Part shown: piece by piece, positions 8,820-18,628 of the stretch | How the letters are laid out: each line of letters begins with the position of its first letter | Numbering within the stretch: position 1 is the first letter of the stretch | Notes under the pieces: model-generated | What the model was told of the DNA's origin: nothing | Database searches by the model: none | Seen by the model: the letters and a program-made list of their open reading frames with translations, nothing else | DNA from: Arctic95D-9 sp035967665 | GTDB lineage: Bacteria > Verrucomicrobiota > Verrucomicrobiia > Verrucomicrobiales > DEV007 | DNA: 64,000 nucleotides | Assembly: GCA_035967665.1 (NCBI GenBank) | Contig: JAYWLB010000112.1 | Location: forward strand, 124,001-188,000 | Reading direction: 5' to 3' | Position numbers and translations under genes: made by a program

Positions 8820-10061
8820 TTACTGCCCTGACAAATCGCGAAAGACGATGATGGAAGGATTCCCAACCGGGGTGTAGTGACCGGTGAAATCAAGAGCGCC
8901 CGATTCCCGGTTCACGCGGAAAGCGGCGATATGGTCTGCTCGTTGATTGCAGGAATAAAGAAATTTTCCGGTGGGGTCAAAGTTGAAGCTGCGCGGGTAG
9001 TTGCCGCGAGTCCATTCATCGGCGACGAAGCTGAGTTCCCCGTTCTCAGCGACCGCAAAAATGCCGATGCTGTCATGGAGGCGGTTGCCGACATAGACAA
9101 AACGCCCGTCTTCGGAAAGCATGATTCCGGAGCAGAAGTTGCTTCCTGCGTAACCGGTCGGCAGGCTGGAGATAGTCTTTCGTTCGGTGAGATGCCCGTT
9201 CTCCGAATTGTAGTCGAAGAGGGCAATGGTCGAACCTTCCTCCTGGAGTGAGTAAAGCCATTTCCCGTTGGGGTGAAAATGAAAGTGACGCGGGCCGTCG
9301 CCGGGTGGCAGGGAAACGAAAGGCTGGTCGCCGGGCGAGAGGGTTCCGCTCTCCTCGTCGAACTTCCAGATGTAGATTCTATCCTGACCGAGATCGACAT
9401 GGAGAACGAAATTTCCCGATGGATCGGACTCTATCATGTGCGCATGAGGTTGATCGTGTCCGCTGAAGGCGAAGCTGCCCGGAGGGGCGTTGGTCGCTTT
9501 GGCAGGGCCGACTTCCGCGGTGTCCTCCTTGACGTCGCTGGCCTCCCCGAGGCTGCCGTCGGGTTGAATCGGCAGAACCGCGACGGACCCACCGAAGTAG
9601 TTGGCGACGAGGACGTGTTTTCCGGAAGGGTGGACGCTGAGATGGGCGGGGCCTTTCCCTTTTGAACTGACCGAGTTGAGCAGCGTGAGTTTGCCGTCAG
9701 TGGGGTTGATTGAAAAGGCGCTGACTGATCCGGCTTCTTTATCGCCGATTCGCTCCGTTTCATTGGCTGAATAGAGAATCGTCCTGTCGGCGTTGAACGC
9801 CAGGGCACTGGGGCTGGTGCCCATTTCGTGCACGCCTGCCGGAGTCAACGCCCCTGTGGTGCGGTCGACGTGGAAGAGGTGAATGCCGCGGCCGTTTCCG
9901 GGGGGCAGGTCCACCTGGGTATCGAGCATGTTTTTGAGCGGCGAGGTGTAGGTGCCGACGTAGGCGACTAAGGGCGGTTCTTCACTTTCCGCCATCGTCG
10001 CGAACGGTGAAAGTGACACGAGAGATAGAAGCGTGAGGAGGAATCCTGTGATTGATTTCAT
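8820..10061 (-). CDS. Secreted lactonase-family beta-propeller protein (Pgl-like)
   Basis: This 413-residue protein has a signal peptide (~24 residues) and the seven-bladed propeller pattern of the lactonase / 3-carboxymuconate cyclase family (PF10282). Repeats are visible as LAFNADRTILYSANE, HLSVHPSGKHVLVANYFGGSV, HFHFHPNGKWLYSLQ and SFNFDPTGKFLYSCNQ. Cytoplasmic 6-phosphogluconolactonases (Pgl) belong here, but the export signal argues for a periplasmic sugar lactone or another substrate. It sits 27 bp downstream of the Tat-exported hydrolase and is probably in the same operon. Confidence 0.88.
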   Translation of the reverse strand: MKSITGFLLTLLSLVSLSPFATMAESEEPPLVAYVGTYTSPLKNMLDTQVDLPPGNGRGIHLFHVDRTTGALTPAGVHEMGTSPSALAFNADRTILYSANETERIGDKEAGSVSAFSINPTDGKLTLLNSVSSKGKGPAHLSVHPSGKHVLVANYFGGSVAVLPIQPDGSLGEASDVKEDTAEVGPAKATNAPPGSFAFSGHDQPHAHMIESDPSGNFVLHVDLGQDRIYIWKFDEESGTLSPGDQPFVSLPPGDGPRHFHFHPNGKWLYSLQEEGSTIALFDYNSENGHLTERKTISSLPTGYAGSNFCSGIMLSEDGRFVYVGNRLHDSIGIFAVAENGELSFVADEWTRGNYPRSFNFDPTGKFLYSCNQRADHIAAFRVNRESGALDFTGHYTPVGNPSIIVFRDLSGQ

Positions 10062-10088
10062 GAGTTCTGAAGCGATAGGAATTTGGTT

Positions 10089-12182
10089 TTATACCGGCTC
10101 CTCTGTCGGACCGAAGGGTTCGATTTGAGTCAGTTGTTTCGACTTGAGCGCTTCGTAGCACTGGGGGAGGTCGAAGATCTTGAGAACTCCGGGAATGAAG
10201 ATGGAGTTCGGCCAGCCGTAGAGTTCCGTCGTGGCGATGTCTTCGTAGCTTGAGAGTGAGTTTTTGAGGGTCACCTCTTTCACCGCAGGAGAGAGTAGTG
10301 CAGCGAAAGTCGCGGGAATCGTTCCCCGGCCCTTGGCAACAAGGTGGACTTCGTTGTAGCCGAATGCGCCGAGCCAGTCGATGACGCGCAGCACGTCGAG
10401 GGTTTTGCCTCCGATGTAGGGCTTGCCTAACATGTTGGCATAAACGGTGTAGAAATAGTCGGGGCCGTAGTAGCTGAGTGGGGCACTCGTGGTTGTGCCG
10501 GGGAGTGATTCGCCGACACCGCGCACGTCGACTGCGAAAATGCCGGTGCTCTCTTCGGCGGCCTCAATGGTTTCGCGGAGGAGCGAATCGTCGCGAAGAT
10601 CTGCGTCAGCTGAGAGGTGGGATACGTGAAGGATGGCGCGCCCTTTCCCTGTGGCCTGAGGCGGGCGTGAATTCCAGCGTTCCTGCGTCAACATGGTCAC
10701 GAGCGCCTGGATCCCGGGTTCGGTCTCAATCGCGTAGTTCATGAAGTAGGGCGCGGGGTAGCCGCGTTTCAGAGAGGAGGGACGGAGGTTCCGGAAATGA
10801 GGCGCACCATCTTCGACCGCGTTCATCTGGAGAGAGGTTCGCACGGCCTCTTTGAGCCTTTCGCCGTCGAGCGGCTTTCGGGTCGCTGCAAGATGCTTCG
10901 CTACTGTTGAAGTGAAATCGAATACGGTGCGACTCTCGAGATTGGTAGCCTGGCCGCCGGGACAACACCAGAGCGTTTCGTCTTTTTCGATCGTGATTTC
11001 AGGTTCGGCTTCGACCTCCGGCCCTTCGGTTGCCTCATTGAACCAGCGATACATGGACTCGCGATTTTCCTGTGTAAAACCATGGGGTGTCGGCCCTGCT
11101 TTGAGCGCGATGTTTTCCCCGGCTCCGAGGAGTTTGTAGAGTTTTTTGAGGCGGGAAAGGGCCTCGAATGATCCGCGGATATCGAAGTAGTCTTTCTCTT
11201 TCGGCAGAATCATGACCGGTTTCGGTGCCATCGCGGCGAGGAAGTCATCGTGATCAAGATCGTTGGCGAGCGCGAGGGGTGGGCATTGCTCGCTGTCCTG
11301 AGGGAGTTCGTTCTCCATGTTGTGACGCCACGTCGTGACGAAACAAGAGGGAGCTGCCATCGACCAGCGATGGTCGACTCCGCAAAGCCAGGTGGTCATG
11401 GTTCCGCCTCCGGAGTTTCCGGTGACCCCAATCTGATCGGGATCGACGTCGGAGCGTGTCAAAAGATAATCGAGGGCGCGTATTCCGTCCCAGGCTCGCC
11501 AGGTTCCGAAGAACTCACCGAGAAGGGTTTGCTGGTTCCCGATGAGATTGTGTTGGCGGGTGCCCATCGCAACAGCGTCCCTGCCGTCCTTTTTGATGTA
11601 CTGTGAACGTTCTCCCTGACCGATCGGGTCGTAGATCAGGCAGACGTAGCCGAGGCGGGCCAGTCCCTGTGCGAAGGCCTGGTAGGATTCAGCGGCTTTT
11701 CCGTTGGTCGAGTGGCCGCAGGTGCCGACGACTGCAGGCATGGGCAGGTCTCTGCCTTTTGGAACGTAGAGGTTCGCTGTGACGAGAAACCCGGGGCGGC
11801 TTTCGAAAATGAGGTTCTCAATGTTATAGGTTTCCCGCTCGACGACACTGGTGACCCTGGCGTTGAGCGGGCACTTCTCTGCGGGGAACGGGGCGAAGCA
11901 GGCTTGAATTCTCTCCCGCACATCCGCGACGTAGGCTTCCGCGTCCGCTTTCGTTTTGATGGCTGCTTTGCGGGCGGAGCCGCGGCGCTCAGACTCGATT
12001 ACCAGATCGAGGTAGTAATTGTGAACCATTCGCGGAAAGCGGTTCAGCGGCTCCAGGTCCTCGCTTGAGGCTCCGGCTGCCAGAGCATCGAAAGGACTCA
12101 GCTGATGTGCTGCGGCGGTTACACCGGCAAGTTGAAGGAATCGGCGACGGGCGGTTCTGTTTTGATTATGGCTCTCTTTCAT
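10089..12182 (-). CDS. Tat-exported tandem alpha/beta-hydrolase (acetyl xylan esterase-like)
   Basis: This 697-residue protein starts with a twin-arginine signal (RRRFLQLAG, residues ~13-21). The first half carries an AXE1-like hydrolase: a YDPIGQGERS segment, then the nucleophile elbow GVTGNSGGG, and a late HGF histidine (GPTPHGFT). The second half (~residue 480 on) repeats the fold with VDVRGVGES and a counterpart elbow reading LVAKGRGTI, in which the nucleophile position is not Ser, so this half is probably catalytically silent. It is the first gene of a pair with the lactonase. A carbohydrate esterase role is inferred from family membership and location. Confidence 0.85.
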   Translation of the reverse strand: MKESHNQNRTARRRFLQLAGVTAAAHQLSPFDALAAGASSEDLEPLNRFPRMVHNYYLDLVIESERRGSARKAAIKTKADAEAYVADVRERIQACFAPFPAEKCPLNARVTSVVERETYNIENLIFESRPGFLVTANLYVPKGRDLPMPAVVGTCGHSTNGKAAESYQAFAQGLARLGYVCLIYDPIGQGERSQYIKKDGRDAVAMGTRQHNLIGNQQTLLGEFFGTWRAWDGIRALDYLLTRSDVDPDQIGVTGNSGGGTMTTWLCGVDHRWSMAAPSCFVTTWRHNMENELPQDSEQCPPLALANDLDHDDFLAAMAPKPVMILPKEKDYFDIRGSFEALSRLKKLYKLLGAGENIALKAGPTPHGFTQENRESMYRWFNEATEGPEVEAEPEITIEKDETLWCCPGGQATNLESRTVFDFTSTVAKHLAATRKPLDGERLKEAVRTSLQMNAVEDGAPHFRNLRPSSLKRGYPAPYFMNYAIETEPGIQALVTMLTQERWNSRPPQATGKGRAILHVSHLSADADLRDDSLLRETIEAAEESTGIFAVDVRGVGESLPGTTTSAPLSYYGPDYFYTVYANMLGKPYIGGKTLDVLRVIDWLGAFGYNEVHLVAKGRGTIPATFAALLSPAVKEVTLKNSLSSYEDIATTELYGWPNSIFIPGVLKIFDLPQCYEALKSKQLTQIEPFGPTEEPV

Positions 12183-12274
12183 CTCGGGAAAGAGAGCGTA
12201 TTCAATTTACGAACGAAGGGGAGTCAATTCGCCTCCCCTCTTCGTGGGAGTCCGGGGCGACAGATCTGCCCGTG

Positions 12275-12580
12275 CTACTCTTTGATTTTCTTCGAAAAGT
12301 CCTTTTTAGCAGACTCTATAGTATCCTCGATTGCCTGATTGGCAGAGTTCGTCACTTTGTTGACCTGTTTGGATACGGTTTTCTTTATCGAGTCTGTGTT
12401 GCCGGGGAACTCCTTGCCGGTGAAGTGCAGATAGGCGGCAAAGGCAACCAGGGCAATTGCGAGAATGACGATCAATTTCAGGATCTTTTTGAAAATTCCG
12501 ACTACGAGAATGATCGCGAGAACGGCGGCGATGACGAGATGCAGTGGATTCGACGACAGTTGGTTAAAGAGGTCTTGCAT
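12275..12580 (-). CDS. Small membrane protein with amphipathic C-terminus
   Basis: This 101-residue protein of no recognised family has two hydrophobic stretches (about residues 14-32 and 35-50, possibly a hairpin). A ~50-residue charged, helix-forming tail follows, rich in Lys and Ser/Asp (e.g. DTIESAKKDFSKKIKE). The topology resembles small envelope-stress or YtxH-like proteins, but no motif proves this. It is encoded on the same strand as the Tat hydrolase, 93 bp upstream of that gene. Confidence 0.6.
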   Translation of the reverse strand: MQDLFNQLSSNPLHLVIAAVLAIILVVGIFKKILKLIVILAIALVAFAAYLHFTGKEFPGNTDSIKKTVSKQVNKVTNSANQAIEDTIESAKKDFSKKIKE

Positions 12581-12763
12581 AAGGGGTTAGAGGATCGGAT
12601 TGCGGACTTATTCACTAACGTGGTTGTTAATCGATGCAAATTGAAAGGTGGCGGAGTTTTCCGGGGTTTTTGAATACACGATCACGGATCACTCCACCGG
12701 TTCGAAACTTGACCTTGGTTCCCCTATCATCTGGACTGACAGAGCGCCTGAAATCGAGAGTCC

Positions 12764-14623
12764 ATGCCAGTTACCTATCATGAATTGAGTTGCGACATTC
12801 TCGTCGCGGGAGGAGGGCCTGCGGGAGTGCCCTGTGCGCTTGCTGCGGCCCGGAGCGGTGCCAAAGTGATTCTTTGTCAGGATCGACCGGTCCTCGGGGG
12901 GAATGCTTCCAGCGAGGTTCGGATGCATATCGTCGGCGCGAACGGGACGGGTAAGTTCGACCGGGGTGAGGAACTGGTTACGGAGGCAAGAGAGGGTGGA
13001 ATCATTGAAGAGATCCGTCTGGAGAACGCGGTGCAGAATCCCCAGCGGTCCGCCTCGATCTTTGACCTGATTCTCTACGACAAATGCCGCGTGGAGCCGA
13101 ATTTGGAGCTGATGCTGAATACCACTGTGGTTGGCTGTGAAATGGATGGCTCAACGATTATTGCGGCCTTGGCGGAGCGGCCTTCGACGGAAGACAGTTT
13201 CCGGATCAGGGCGGAGGTTTTTGTGGATTGCACCGGTGACGGTCGCCCCGGTCTTGAGGCGGGAGCCGCTTTTATGGAGGGGCGGGAGAGCCGCGAGGCA
13301 TTTGGTGAAGCCCTCGCGGTGGAGGAAGCCGATGATCAGCGCCTCGGATCCACGATTCTACTTCAGGCGCGAAAGCATCCAACGGCGATGCCTTTTGTCG
13401 CTCCTTCGTGGGCGCGTCCTTTTTCAAAAGAGGATCTCAAGCTTCGGCTTTACGCCAATCCCGGGGAAGAAGAGCCGACCCATGAGTATGGATACTGGTG
13501 GGCGGAGTGGGGTGGCACACGTGATACGATCAAGGACAACGAAGCAATTCGTGACGAGCTTCTCGCGATTTCATTGGGGATCTGGGATCACATTAAAAAC
13601 GGTCCCGGAGCGGAACGTTTTCAGGCCGATGACTGGGCGCTCGACTGGATCGGGTTTCTTCCCGGAAAACGCGAAAGCCGCCGTTTTATCGGTCAGTATA
13701 TCCTGACGGAAGACGATTTGCTGTCGTCGAGATCCTTTCCTGATGCGATTGCCTACGGTGGCTGGTCGCTCGATCTGCATCCACCGGAAGGGGTCGACGC
13801 TCCTGATATCGAGCCCTGCGTTCAACATCCCGTGCCGCAATTGTATGATATTCCGCTGCGTTCCTGCATTGCCCGTGATATTGGGAATTTGATGTTTGCG
13901 GGGCGGAATCTTTCCGCAACTCACATCGCTTTTTCCTCCACCCGCGTCATGGCGACCTGCGCCGCGGTTGGCCAGGGAGTGGGGACCGCTGCTGCGGTGG
14001 CGGTGTCACAGGGGAGAAAGATCTCTGAAGTCGCGGGGGACAGCGAGTGCATCGAAGCGATTCAGCGCCGTCTTCTTGATGACGATTGCTTTTTGATAGG
14101 ACGCGATCAGATCGCTGAAACGGACCCGGTTCGTTCAGCCCGGATTACGGCGTCGAGTGAGCAACCCGGCGGGGCGGTAGCTAACGTTATCTCGGAGCAA
14201 ACCCGCAGTGCGCATGGTTCCGCCGGTTCTTCTTTGAGCCCTCCCGGCACCCATCGCTGGATGTCGGATCCTGTTTCCGGCTTTCCGGCCTGGATTCAAT
14301 TTGAGTGGCCTGATCCGATCTCCCTGAACCGGATCCAATTGATTTTTGATACTGGGCTTCACCGTCACCTCACCTTGAGCCATCACGATGGCTACACTTC
14401 TAAAATGCAGTGGGGACGTCCTCAGGAGGAGACGGTTCGTGATTATGAAATAGAGATCAGGGCCGGTGGCGAATGGCGCTGCGTGAAAAAGGTCAGCGGA
14501 AACTATCAGCGTCTCAACCGGCATGAACTGGGAGATTTGTCCGGCATCGAGGCTGTGAGGATTGTGGTTCAGAAAACGAACGGGCTCGATCATGTCCGCA
14601 TAGCCGCCGTACAAATAGGCTAG
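12764..14623 (+). CDS. FAD-dependent oxidoreductase with C-terminal discoidin-like domain
   Basis: This 619-residue protein has a dinucleotide-binding motif VAGGGPAGVPCALAAARSG (residues ~14-32) followed by GGNASSEVRM, which marks the FAD_oxidored family (PF12831) common in glycan-catabolic loci of Planctomycetes and Verrucomicrobia. GDGRPGLEAGA and the block NLMFAGRNLSATH complete the FAD site. From about residue 460 on, a beta-rich region (RITASSEQP, WIQFEWPDPISLNRIQLIFD) resembles an F5/8 type C (discoidin) carbohydrate-binding domain. No signal peptide is evident, so it likely acts in the cytoplasm. It heads a codirectional run with a symporter, aldolase and SDR. Confidence 0.85.
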   Translation: MPVTYHELSCDILVAGGGPAGVPCALAAARSGAKVILCQDRPVLGGNASSEVRMHIVGANGTGKFDRGEELVTEAREGGIIEEIRLENAVQNPQRSASIFDLILYDKCRVEPNLELMLNTTVVGCEMDGSTIIAALAERPSTEDSFRIRAEVFVDCTGDGRPGLEAGAAFMEGRESREAFGEALAVEEADDQRLGSTILLQARKHPTAMPFVAPSWARPFSKEDLKLRLYANPGEEEPTHEYGYWWAEWGGTRDTIKDNEAIRDELLAISLGIWDHIKNGPGAERFQADDWALDWIGFLPGKRESRRFIGQYILTEDDLLSSRSFPDAIAYGGWSLDLHPPEGVDAPDIEPCVQHPVPQLYDIPLRSCIARDIGNLMFAGRNLSATHIAFSSTRVMATCAAVGQGVGTAAAVAVSQGRKISEVAGDSECIEAIQRRLLDDDCFLIGRDQIAETDPVRSARITASSEQPGGAVANVISEQTRSAHGSAGSSLSPPGTHRWMSDPVSGFPAWIQFEWPDPISLNRIQLIFDTGLHRHLTLSHHDGYTSKMQWGRPQEETVRDYEIEIRAGGEWRCVKKVSGNYQRLNRHELGDLSGIEAVRIVVQKTNGLDHVRIAAVQIG

Positions 14624-14661
14624 ACAGGGGCGGTCGCGCTTCGCACACTTGCGTTTTTATC

Positions 14662-16194
14662 ATGGCACCGGTTGATTGGATTATTCTTTGTCTCTACGCA
14701 ATTTCCACGGTTGGGCTTGGCTGGTATTTCGGTCGTAAGCAATCTGACACGAGCGAGTATTTTGTGGGATCGGGGAATATGAATCCCCTCCTGATAGGGA
14801 TTTCTCTTTTCGCAACCTTGCTCAGTACGATCACCTACCTGGCGCTTCCGGGGGAAACTCTGGGAAAAGGACCGATCTATTTAACCAACTACCTCGCCTA
14901 TCCGTTCATTTATCTGGTGATTGGTTTTGTGATTCTGCCAGTCTATATGCGGCTGCGCGTTACCAGTGCGTATGAACTGCTGGAAAACCGGCTTGGCCTC
15001 AGTATTCGGGTTCTCGGGGCGGCTTTGTTTCTCCTTCTGCGGCTTGTCTGGATGTCCCTTCTCGTCTATCTGACCGCAAAGGCGATTGCGATCATGATCG
15101 GGGCGGGAGAGGAAATGGTTCCCTGGATTATTGTCGTGACAGGAATTTTTGCTATCACCTACACGTCACTGGGAGGGCTTAAAGCGGTTGTCATTACCGA
15201 TTTGATGCAGACGATCCTGCTCTACGGCGGAGCCTTGCTGGTTATTGGAACGATCACCTGGAAGATGGGAGGTTTCGGATGGTTCCCCACTGAGTGGCAG
15301 GGCGATGTCTGGGACAGTCAGCCGCTTTTCAGTTTCGATCCCTCGACCCGTGTCACAGTGATAGGGTCGATTCTCTCTGTATTTCTCTGGGTTGTCTGCA
15401 CTTCGGCCGGAGATCAGGTTTCGGTGCAGCGGTTCATGGCAACGAAGGATGCTAAAACAGCACGCAGGGCCACGGCGATGCAGTTGACGATCGGGATGGT
15501 TGTGGGGCTCACCCTCGGAGTGGTGGGGATGGCCCTTCTCGGATACTTTCAGGCTCATCCGGACCTGCTCCCGGAAGAAGGGAGCATTGGAAGTCAGGCG
15601 GATAAGATTTTTCCCCATTTTATCGCTTTTCACCTACCTCCAGTGGTAACGGGGCTGGTTGTCTCGGGACTTTTCGCCGCCGCGATGTCGAGTATTGATT
15701 CGGGGGTCAATTCGATCACTGCTGTCGTCATGACCGACTTTCTCGACCGCTTCGGGATGAAGCCTGATACCGGGGAAAAGCACATTCGCTTTGCGCGTAT
15801 CCTCGCGATCGTGATTGGCGTGGTCGTAGTCCTCTTGAGCGCGATTGTGAAATACATTCCCGGAAATTTTATGGCGGTGACTAACAAAACGGTCAATTTG
15901 TTAACCGTTCCGATTGCGCTTCTTTTCTTCTTTGCATTGTGGGTGCCGTTCTCCAATGCCCGGGGAGTGTGGATCGGGACGATTGCCAGTGTCGGTTCGG
16001 CGCTTCTCGTCGCTTTTTCAGGTAGCTTTTTCGGGGTGAACCCGGCGACGGGTTGGTTCGCTTTTTCGTTTGGCGCTGAAGGGATCGATCTCGCCCCCGT
16101 CAGTTTTCAATGGATCGCACCGGTTGCACTCGTCGTCGGCGTCAGCGTGGGGCTGGTTGCCTGCAAGGTATTTTCTCCGAGGGCATCAGCATGA
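14662..16194 (+). CDS. Sodium:solute symporter (SSS family)
   Basis: This 510-residue integral membrane protein has about 13 predicted transmembrane helices. The N-terminal LGWYFGRKQSDTSEYFVGSG is the classic SSS opening, followed by ATLLSTITYLALPGE in the sodium-site region; the FAAAMSSIDSGVNSI block near the middle is the conserved SSS family signature. These transporters couple Na+ entry to uptake of sugars, sugar acids or amino acids. It follows the FAD oxidoreductase by 38 bp, and its stop codon overlaps the start of the HEAT protein (ATGA), indicating one operon and probable translational coupling. The substrate is likely the compound degraded by the neighbouring genes. Confidence 0.93.
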   Translation: MAPVDWIILCLYAISTVGLGWYFGRKQSDTSEYFVGSGNMNPLLIGISLFATLLSTITYLALPGETLGKGPIYLTNYLAYPFIYLVIGFVILPVYMRLRVTSAYELLENRLGLSIRVLGAALFLLLRLVWMSLLVYLTAKAIAIMIGAGEEMVPWIIVVTGIFAITYTSLGGLKAVVITDLMQTILLYGGALLVIGTITWKMGGFGWFPTEWQGDVWDSQPLFSFDPSTRVTVIGSILSVFLWVVCTSAGDQVSVQRFMATKDAKTARRATAMQLTIGMVVGLTLGVVGMALLGYFQAHPDLLPEEGSIGSQADKIFPHFIAFHLPPVVTGLVVSGLFAAAMSSIDSGVNSITAVVMTDFLDRFGMKPDTGEKHIRFARILAIVIGVVVVLLSAIVKYIPGNFMAVTNKTVNLLTVPIALLFFFALWVPFSNARGVWIGTIASVGSALLVAFSGSFFGVNPATGWFAFSFGAEGIDLAPVSFQWIAPVALVVGVSVGLVACKVFSPRASA

Positions 16195-17060
16195 TATTAA
16201 AACGAATTTTTCTGCCTGCTGTGCTCCTTGCCTTTTCACTGATGGCGCAGGGTAAAGACGAGTGGACGCTTGATCCCGGAGTCAGGGTGAAGTGTCTCAA
16301 GGTTCTTCGTGAAGGATTGGCATCCGAAGAATTCTGGCCTTCAATGCATGCGGCGGAGGCGCTGAGCGTAGCGGGCTTCGGGAAAGAAGTGCAGGAATTC
16401 CTATCCCCGAAACTGGAAACCGAGAATGACGATCAGCGCAGGTGTGGGCTTGCCCGGGAGTTGGTTCGTTCCGGTGATAAGGCGAAGAGCACCGTGATGA
16501 TGGATATTCTTCAGAAGGAAGATGCTCATGGTCATGTGCATGCGGCGGAGAGTCTTTACAAAGTGGGCTGGAGTGGCGGCTTTGATCCTCTCAAAACAGC
16601 ATTCTCTGAGACGGATCAAATGCCCTTGAAAATCATGGCGGCGTCTGCGCTGGCCAAATACGATCGGGAAGGTTCCGGAAAAGAGGCGATCGCGTTTCTG
16701 CGTAACACCCTTAAACGGGAAGAAGATCCGGCTGTTTTTCGACTCCCTGCCTGGGTGCTCTCCCGGATCGGCGTCGAAAGCGACCGCGAACTGATTCGCT
16801 CACGATTGAAGGATGCGGGCGATCCTCTCGTTCATGCTTTTCTTGAGCACGCTCTCGCTGCTCTCGGTGACGATGATGGGAAAAAAGCATTATTGGAAAA
16901 CCTTAAATCTGACGATCCTGTCATTCGCACTTATGCTGCTGTGTTTGCGGGAGAGTCCGGAATTTTTGAAGCGGTGCCCGATCTCGTCGGGCAGCTGGAT
17001 CATGAGAATCTCGATGCCCGAATTCGCGCTGCTCAGGCCCTTTTGACCCTCGATTTGTAA
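16191..17060 (+). CDS. Secreted HEAT-repeat protein
   Basis: This 289-residue protein starts at the ATG of an ATGA overlap with the symporter stop; this gives a clean signal peptide of ~20 residues. The rest is a solenoid of two-helix repeats such as WPSMHAAEALSVAGFG, HGHVHAAESLYKVGWSGG, PLKIMAASALAKY and DARIRAAQALLTLDL, typical of HEAT repeats. It has no catalytic motif. Such repeat proteins scaffold protein-protein interactions in the periplasm. Its tight coupling to the symporter suggests a role in the same uptake system, but this is only inferred. Confidence 0.75.
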   Translation: MILKRIFLPAVLLAFSLMAQGKDEWTLDPGVRVKCLKVLREGLASEEFWPSMHAAEALSVAGFGKEVQEFLSPKLETENDDQRRCGLARELVRSGDKAKSTVMMDILQKEDAHGHVHAAESLYKVGWSGGFDPLKTAFSETDQMPLKIMAASALAKYDREGSGKEAIAFLRNTLKREEDPAVFRLPAWVLSRIGVESDRELIRSRLKDAGDPLVHAFLEHALAALGDDDGKKALLENLKSDDPVIRTYAAVFAGESGIFEAVPDLVGQLDHENLDARIRAAQALLTLDL

Positions 17061-17073
17061 CCATTTATTATCT

Positions 17074-17835
17074 ATGAGAAAAAGTAAAACACTCGCCCGG
17101 ATTCGGGCCGGAGAAGTTATTCGAACCTGTGTTCTCGGCCACTTCGTTCCCGCCTATGTCTTTCAAGCGGCCCGTGCCGGCTATGACTGCATTTGGCTCG
17201 ACCTCGAGCACCGCGCTATAACGATTCGCGAGATTCAGGTGCTGCTGACCTACTCGCATTTGTATGACATCGACATCATGCTGAGGCCTGCCACGCTCGA
17301 GAAAACGGGACTCTACCGCTATCTCGAAGAGGGCGCTGCGGGATTGCTCATCCCGCATGTATCGACCGCGGAAAAGGCGGCTATGTTAGTCGATGCGGTG
17401 AAGTTCCCTCCAATCGGCGATCGCGGAATCGATAACGCGGGAATTGATTCCGATTTCAATACTCACAGTGTCGATGATTACGTGAAGTGGGCGAACAATG
17501 AGACCTTTCTCGCGGTTCAAATCGAAACGCCGGAGGGAGTTCGGAACGTTGACGCAATTGCTGCAACGGAGGGGGTTGACGTTCTCTTCGTTGGACCCGG
17601 CGATCTGGGCTTACGTCTCAGCCAGACCGGCGAGATGACTTTGGATGAAGCATGGGAGCTTGTCGCTGCCGCTTGTAAGAAACATGGAAAAGCGTTTGGC
17701 GGTCCGACTCTTCCGATGGAGGAAATGCAGAAGCGGAAAGATCAGGGGGCTCAGCTTTTGATTAACAACAGCGAGTTTCAGGCGATCCGCTCCGGGCTTG
17801 CCGAAAATATTGGCAAGTTTGATGAGCTTAGCTGA
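17074..17835 (+). CDS. HpcH/HpaI-family aldolase
   Basis: This 253-residue protein has WLDLEHRAI (residues ~46-54), the Glu-containing metal motif QIETPEGVRN, and VLFVGPGDLGLRLS with the metal-binding Asp, all matching the class II HpcH/HpaI aldolases (PF03328). These cytoplasmic enzymes reversibly cleave 2-keto-3-deoxy sugar acids (for instance 2-dehydro-3-deoxyglucarate) to pyruvate and an aldehyde. The gene lies 13 bp after the HEAT gene and its end overlaps the SDR start by 14 bp. It fits as the retro-aldol step of a sugar-acid pathway. Confidence 0.9.
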   Translation: MRKSKTLARIRAGEVIRTCVLGHFVPAYVFQAARAGYDCIWLDLEHRAITIREIQVLLTYSHLYDIDIMLRPATLEKTGLYRYLEEGAAGLLIPHVSTAEKAAMLVDAVKFPPIGDRGIDNAGIDSDFNTHSVDDYVKWANNETFLAVQIETPEGVRNVDAIAATEGVDVLFVGPGDLGLRLSQTGEMTLDEAWELVAAACKKHGKAFGGPTLPMEEMQKRKDQGAQLLINNSEFQAIRSGLAENIGKFDELS

Positions 17836-18628
17836 ATTGATCAGGCTCGACGGCAAGCGGGCCCTCGTCACCGGCGGGACGAACGGGATCGGCAAAGGCT
17901 GCGTTCTCGAACTCGCCGGAGCCGGGGCCGATATCATTCTAAATGACAGACCGGGGAGCAGCAGCCTCAGTCAGGTTGCTGATGAGATTCGCGCGCTCGG
18001 CCGGGAATGCTGGACCGTGGAGGAAGATGCCTTTACCCGGGAGGGATGTGAGTCGCTCGTTGAAAAAGCAATCGATGCGGCGGGACGGATCGACATTCTC
18101 GTGAGCAATCCTGCCTACGGAAAACGCTGCGACTTTGTCGATTTTCCGGCGGATGAATTCGACAAGGTGATCGATGCGACTTTTAAAGCGGGCTTTCACC
18201 TCAGTCGTGCCGTTGCCCGTCATATGATTGAAGCAAAAATTCGCGGGAGCATTTTGTTCATCAGCAGTGTTCAGGCCGGGATGCCGTTTGCACGTTGTGC
18301 TCCTTATGGCGCGGCAAAGGCGGCCTTAAATCATCTCACGCAGAGCATCGCCGTGGAAATGTTTCCCTATCGGATCAATGTCAATGCGATCGAACCCGGT
18401 TGGATCGACACACCGAATGAGCGCCGTGAATTCACCGAAGAGACGATTCAGCGTGAAGGTGGAAAACTTCCCTGGGGACGTCTCGGGTTGCCATCGGATA
18501 TCGGGAGGGCCGCAGCCTTCCTTGCTTCAGAAGCGGCTGACTATATCACCGGAACGATTCTTCCGGTCGACGGTGGTTTCCGTTTTAAGGACCTGCAGGC
18601 GGATGCGGTGAAGGACATCCGGGATTAA
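17822..18628 (+). CDS. Short-chain dehydrogenase/reductase (SDR)
   Basis: This 268-residue classical SDR has the cofactor motif TGGTNGIGKG at residues ~17-26. The catalytic Ser is in SILFISSVQAG, the active-site YxxxK in CAPYGAAKAALNHL, and the C-terminal IDTPNER and PVDGGF blocks follow. The start chosen, at 17822, overlaps the aldolase end by 14 bp, a sign of translational coupling; an upstream start at 17798 is possible but adds residues before the Rossmann fold. As the adjacent gene to an aldolase and a sugar-acid transporter, it probably oxidises a sugar or sugar acid. Confidence 0.9.
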   Translation: MSLAELIRLDGKRALVTGGTNGIGKGCVLELAGAGADIILNDRPGSSSLSQVADEIRALGRECWTVEEDAFTREGCESLVEKAIDAAGRIDILVSNPAYGKRCDFVDFPADEFDKVIDATFKAGFHLSRAVARHMIEAKIRGSILFISSVQAGMPFARCAPYGAAKAALNHLTQSIAVEMFPYRINVNAIEPGWIDTPNERREFTEETIQREGGKLPWGRLGLPSDIGRAAAFLASEAADYITGTILPVDGGFRFKDLQADAVKDIRD

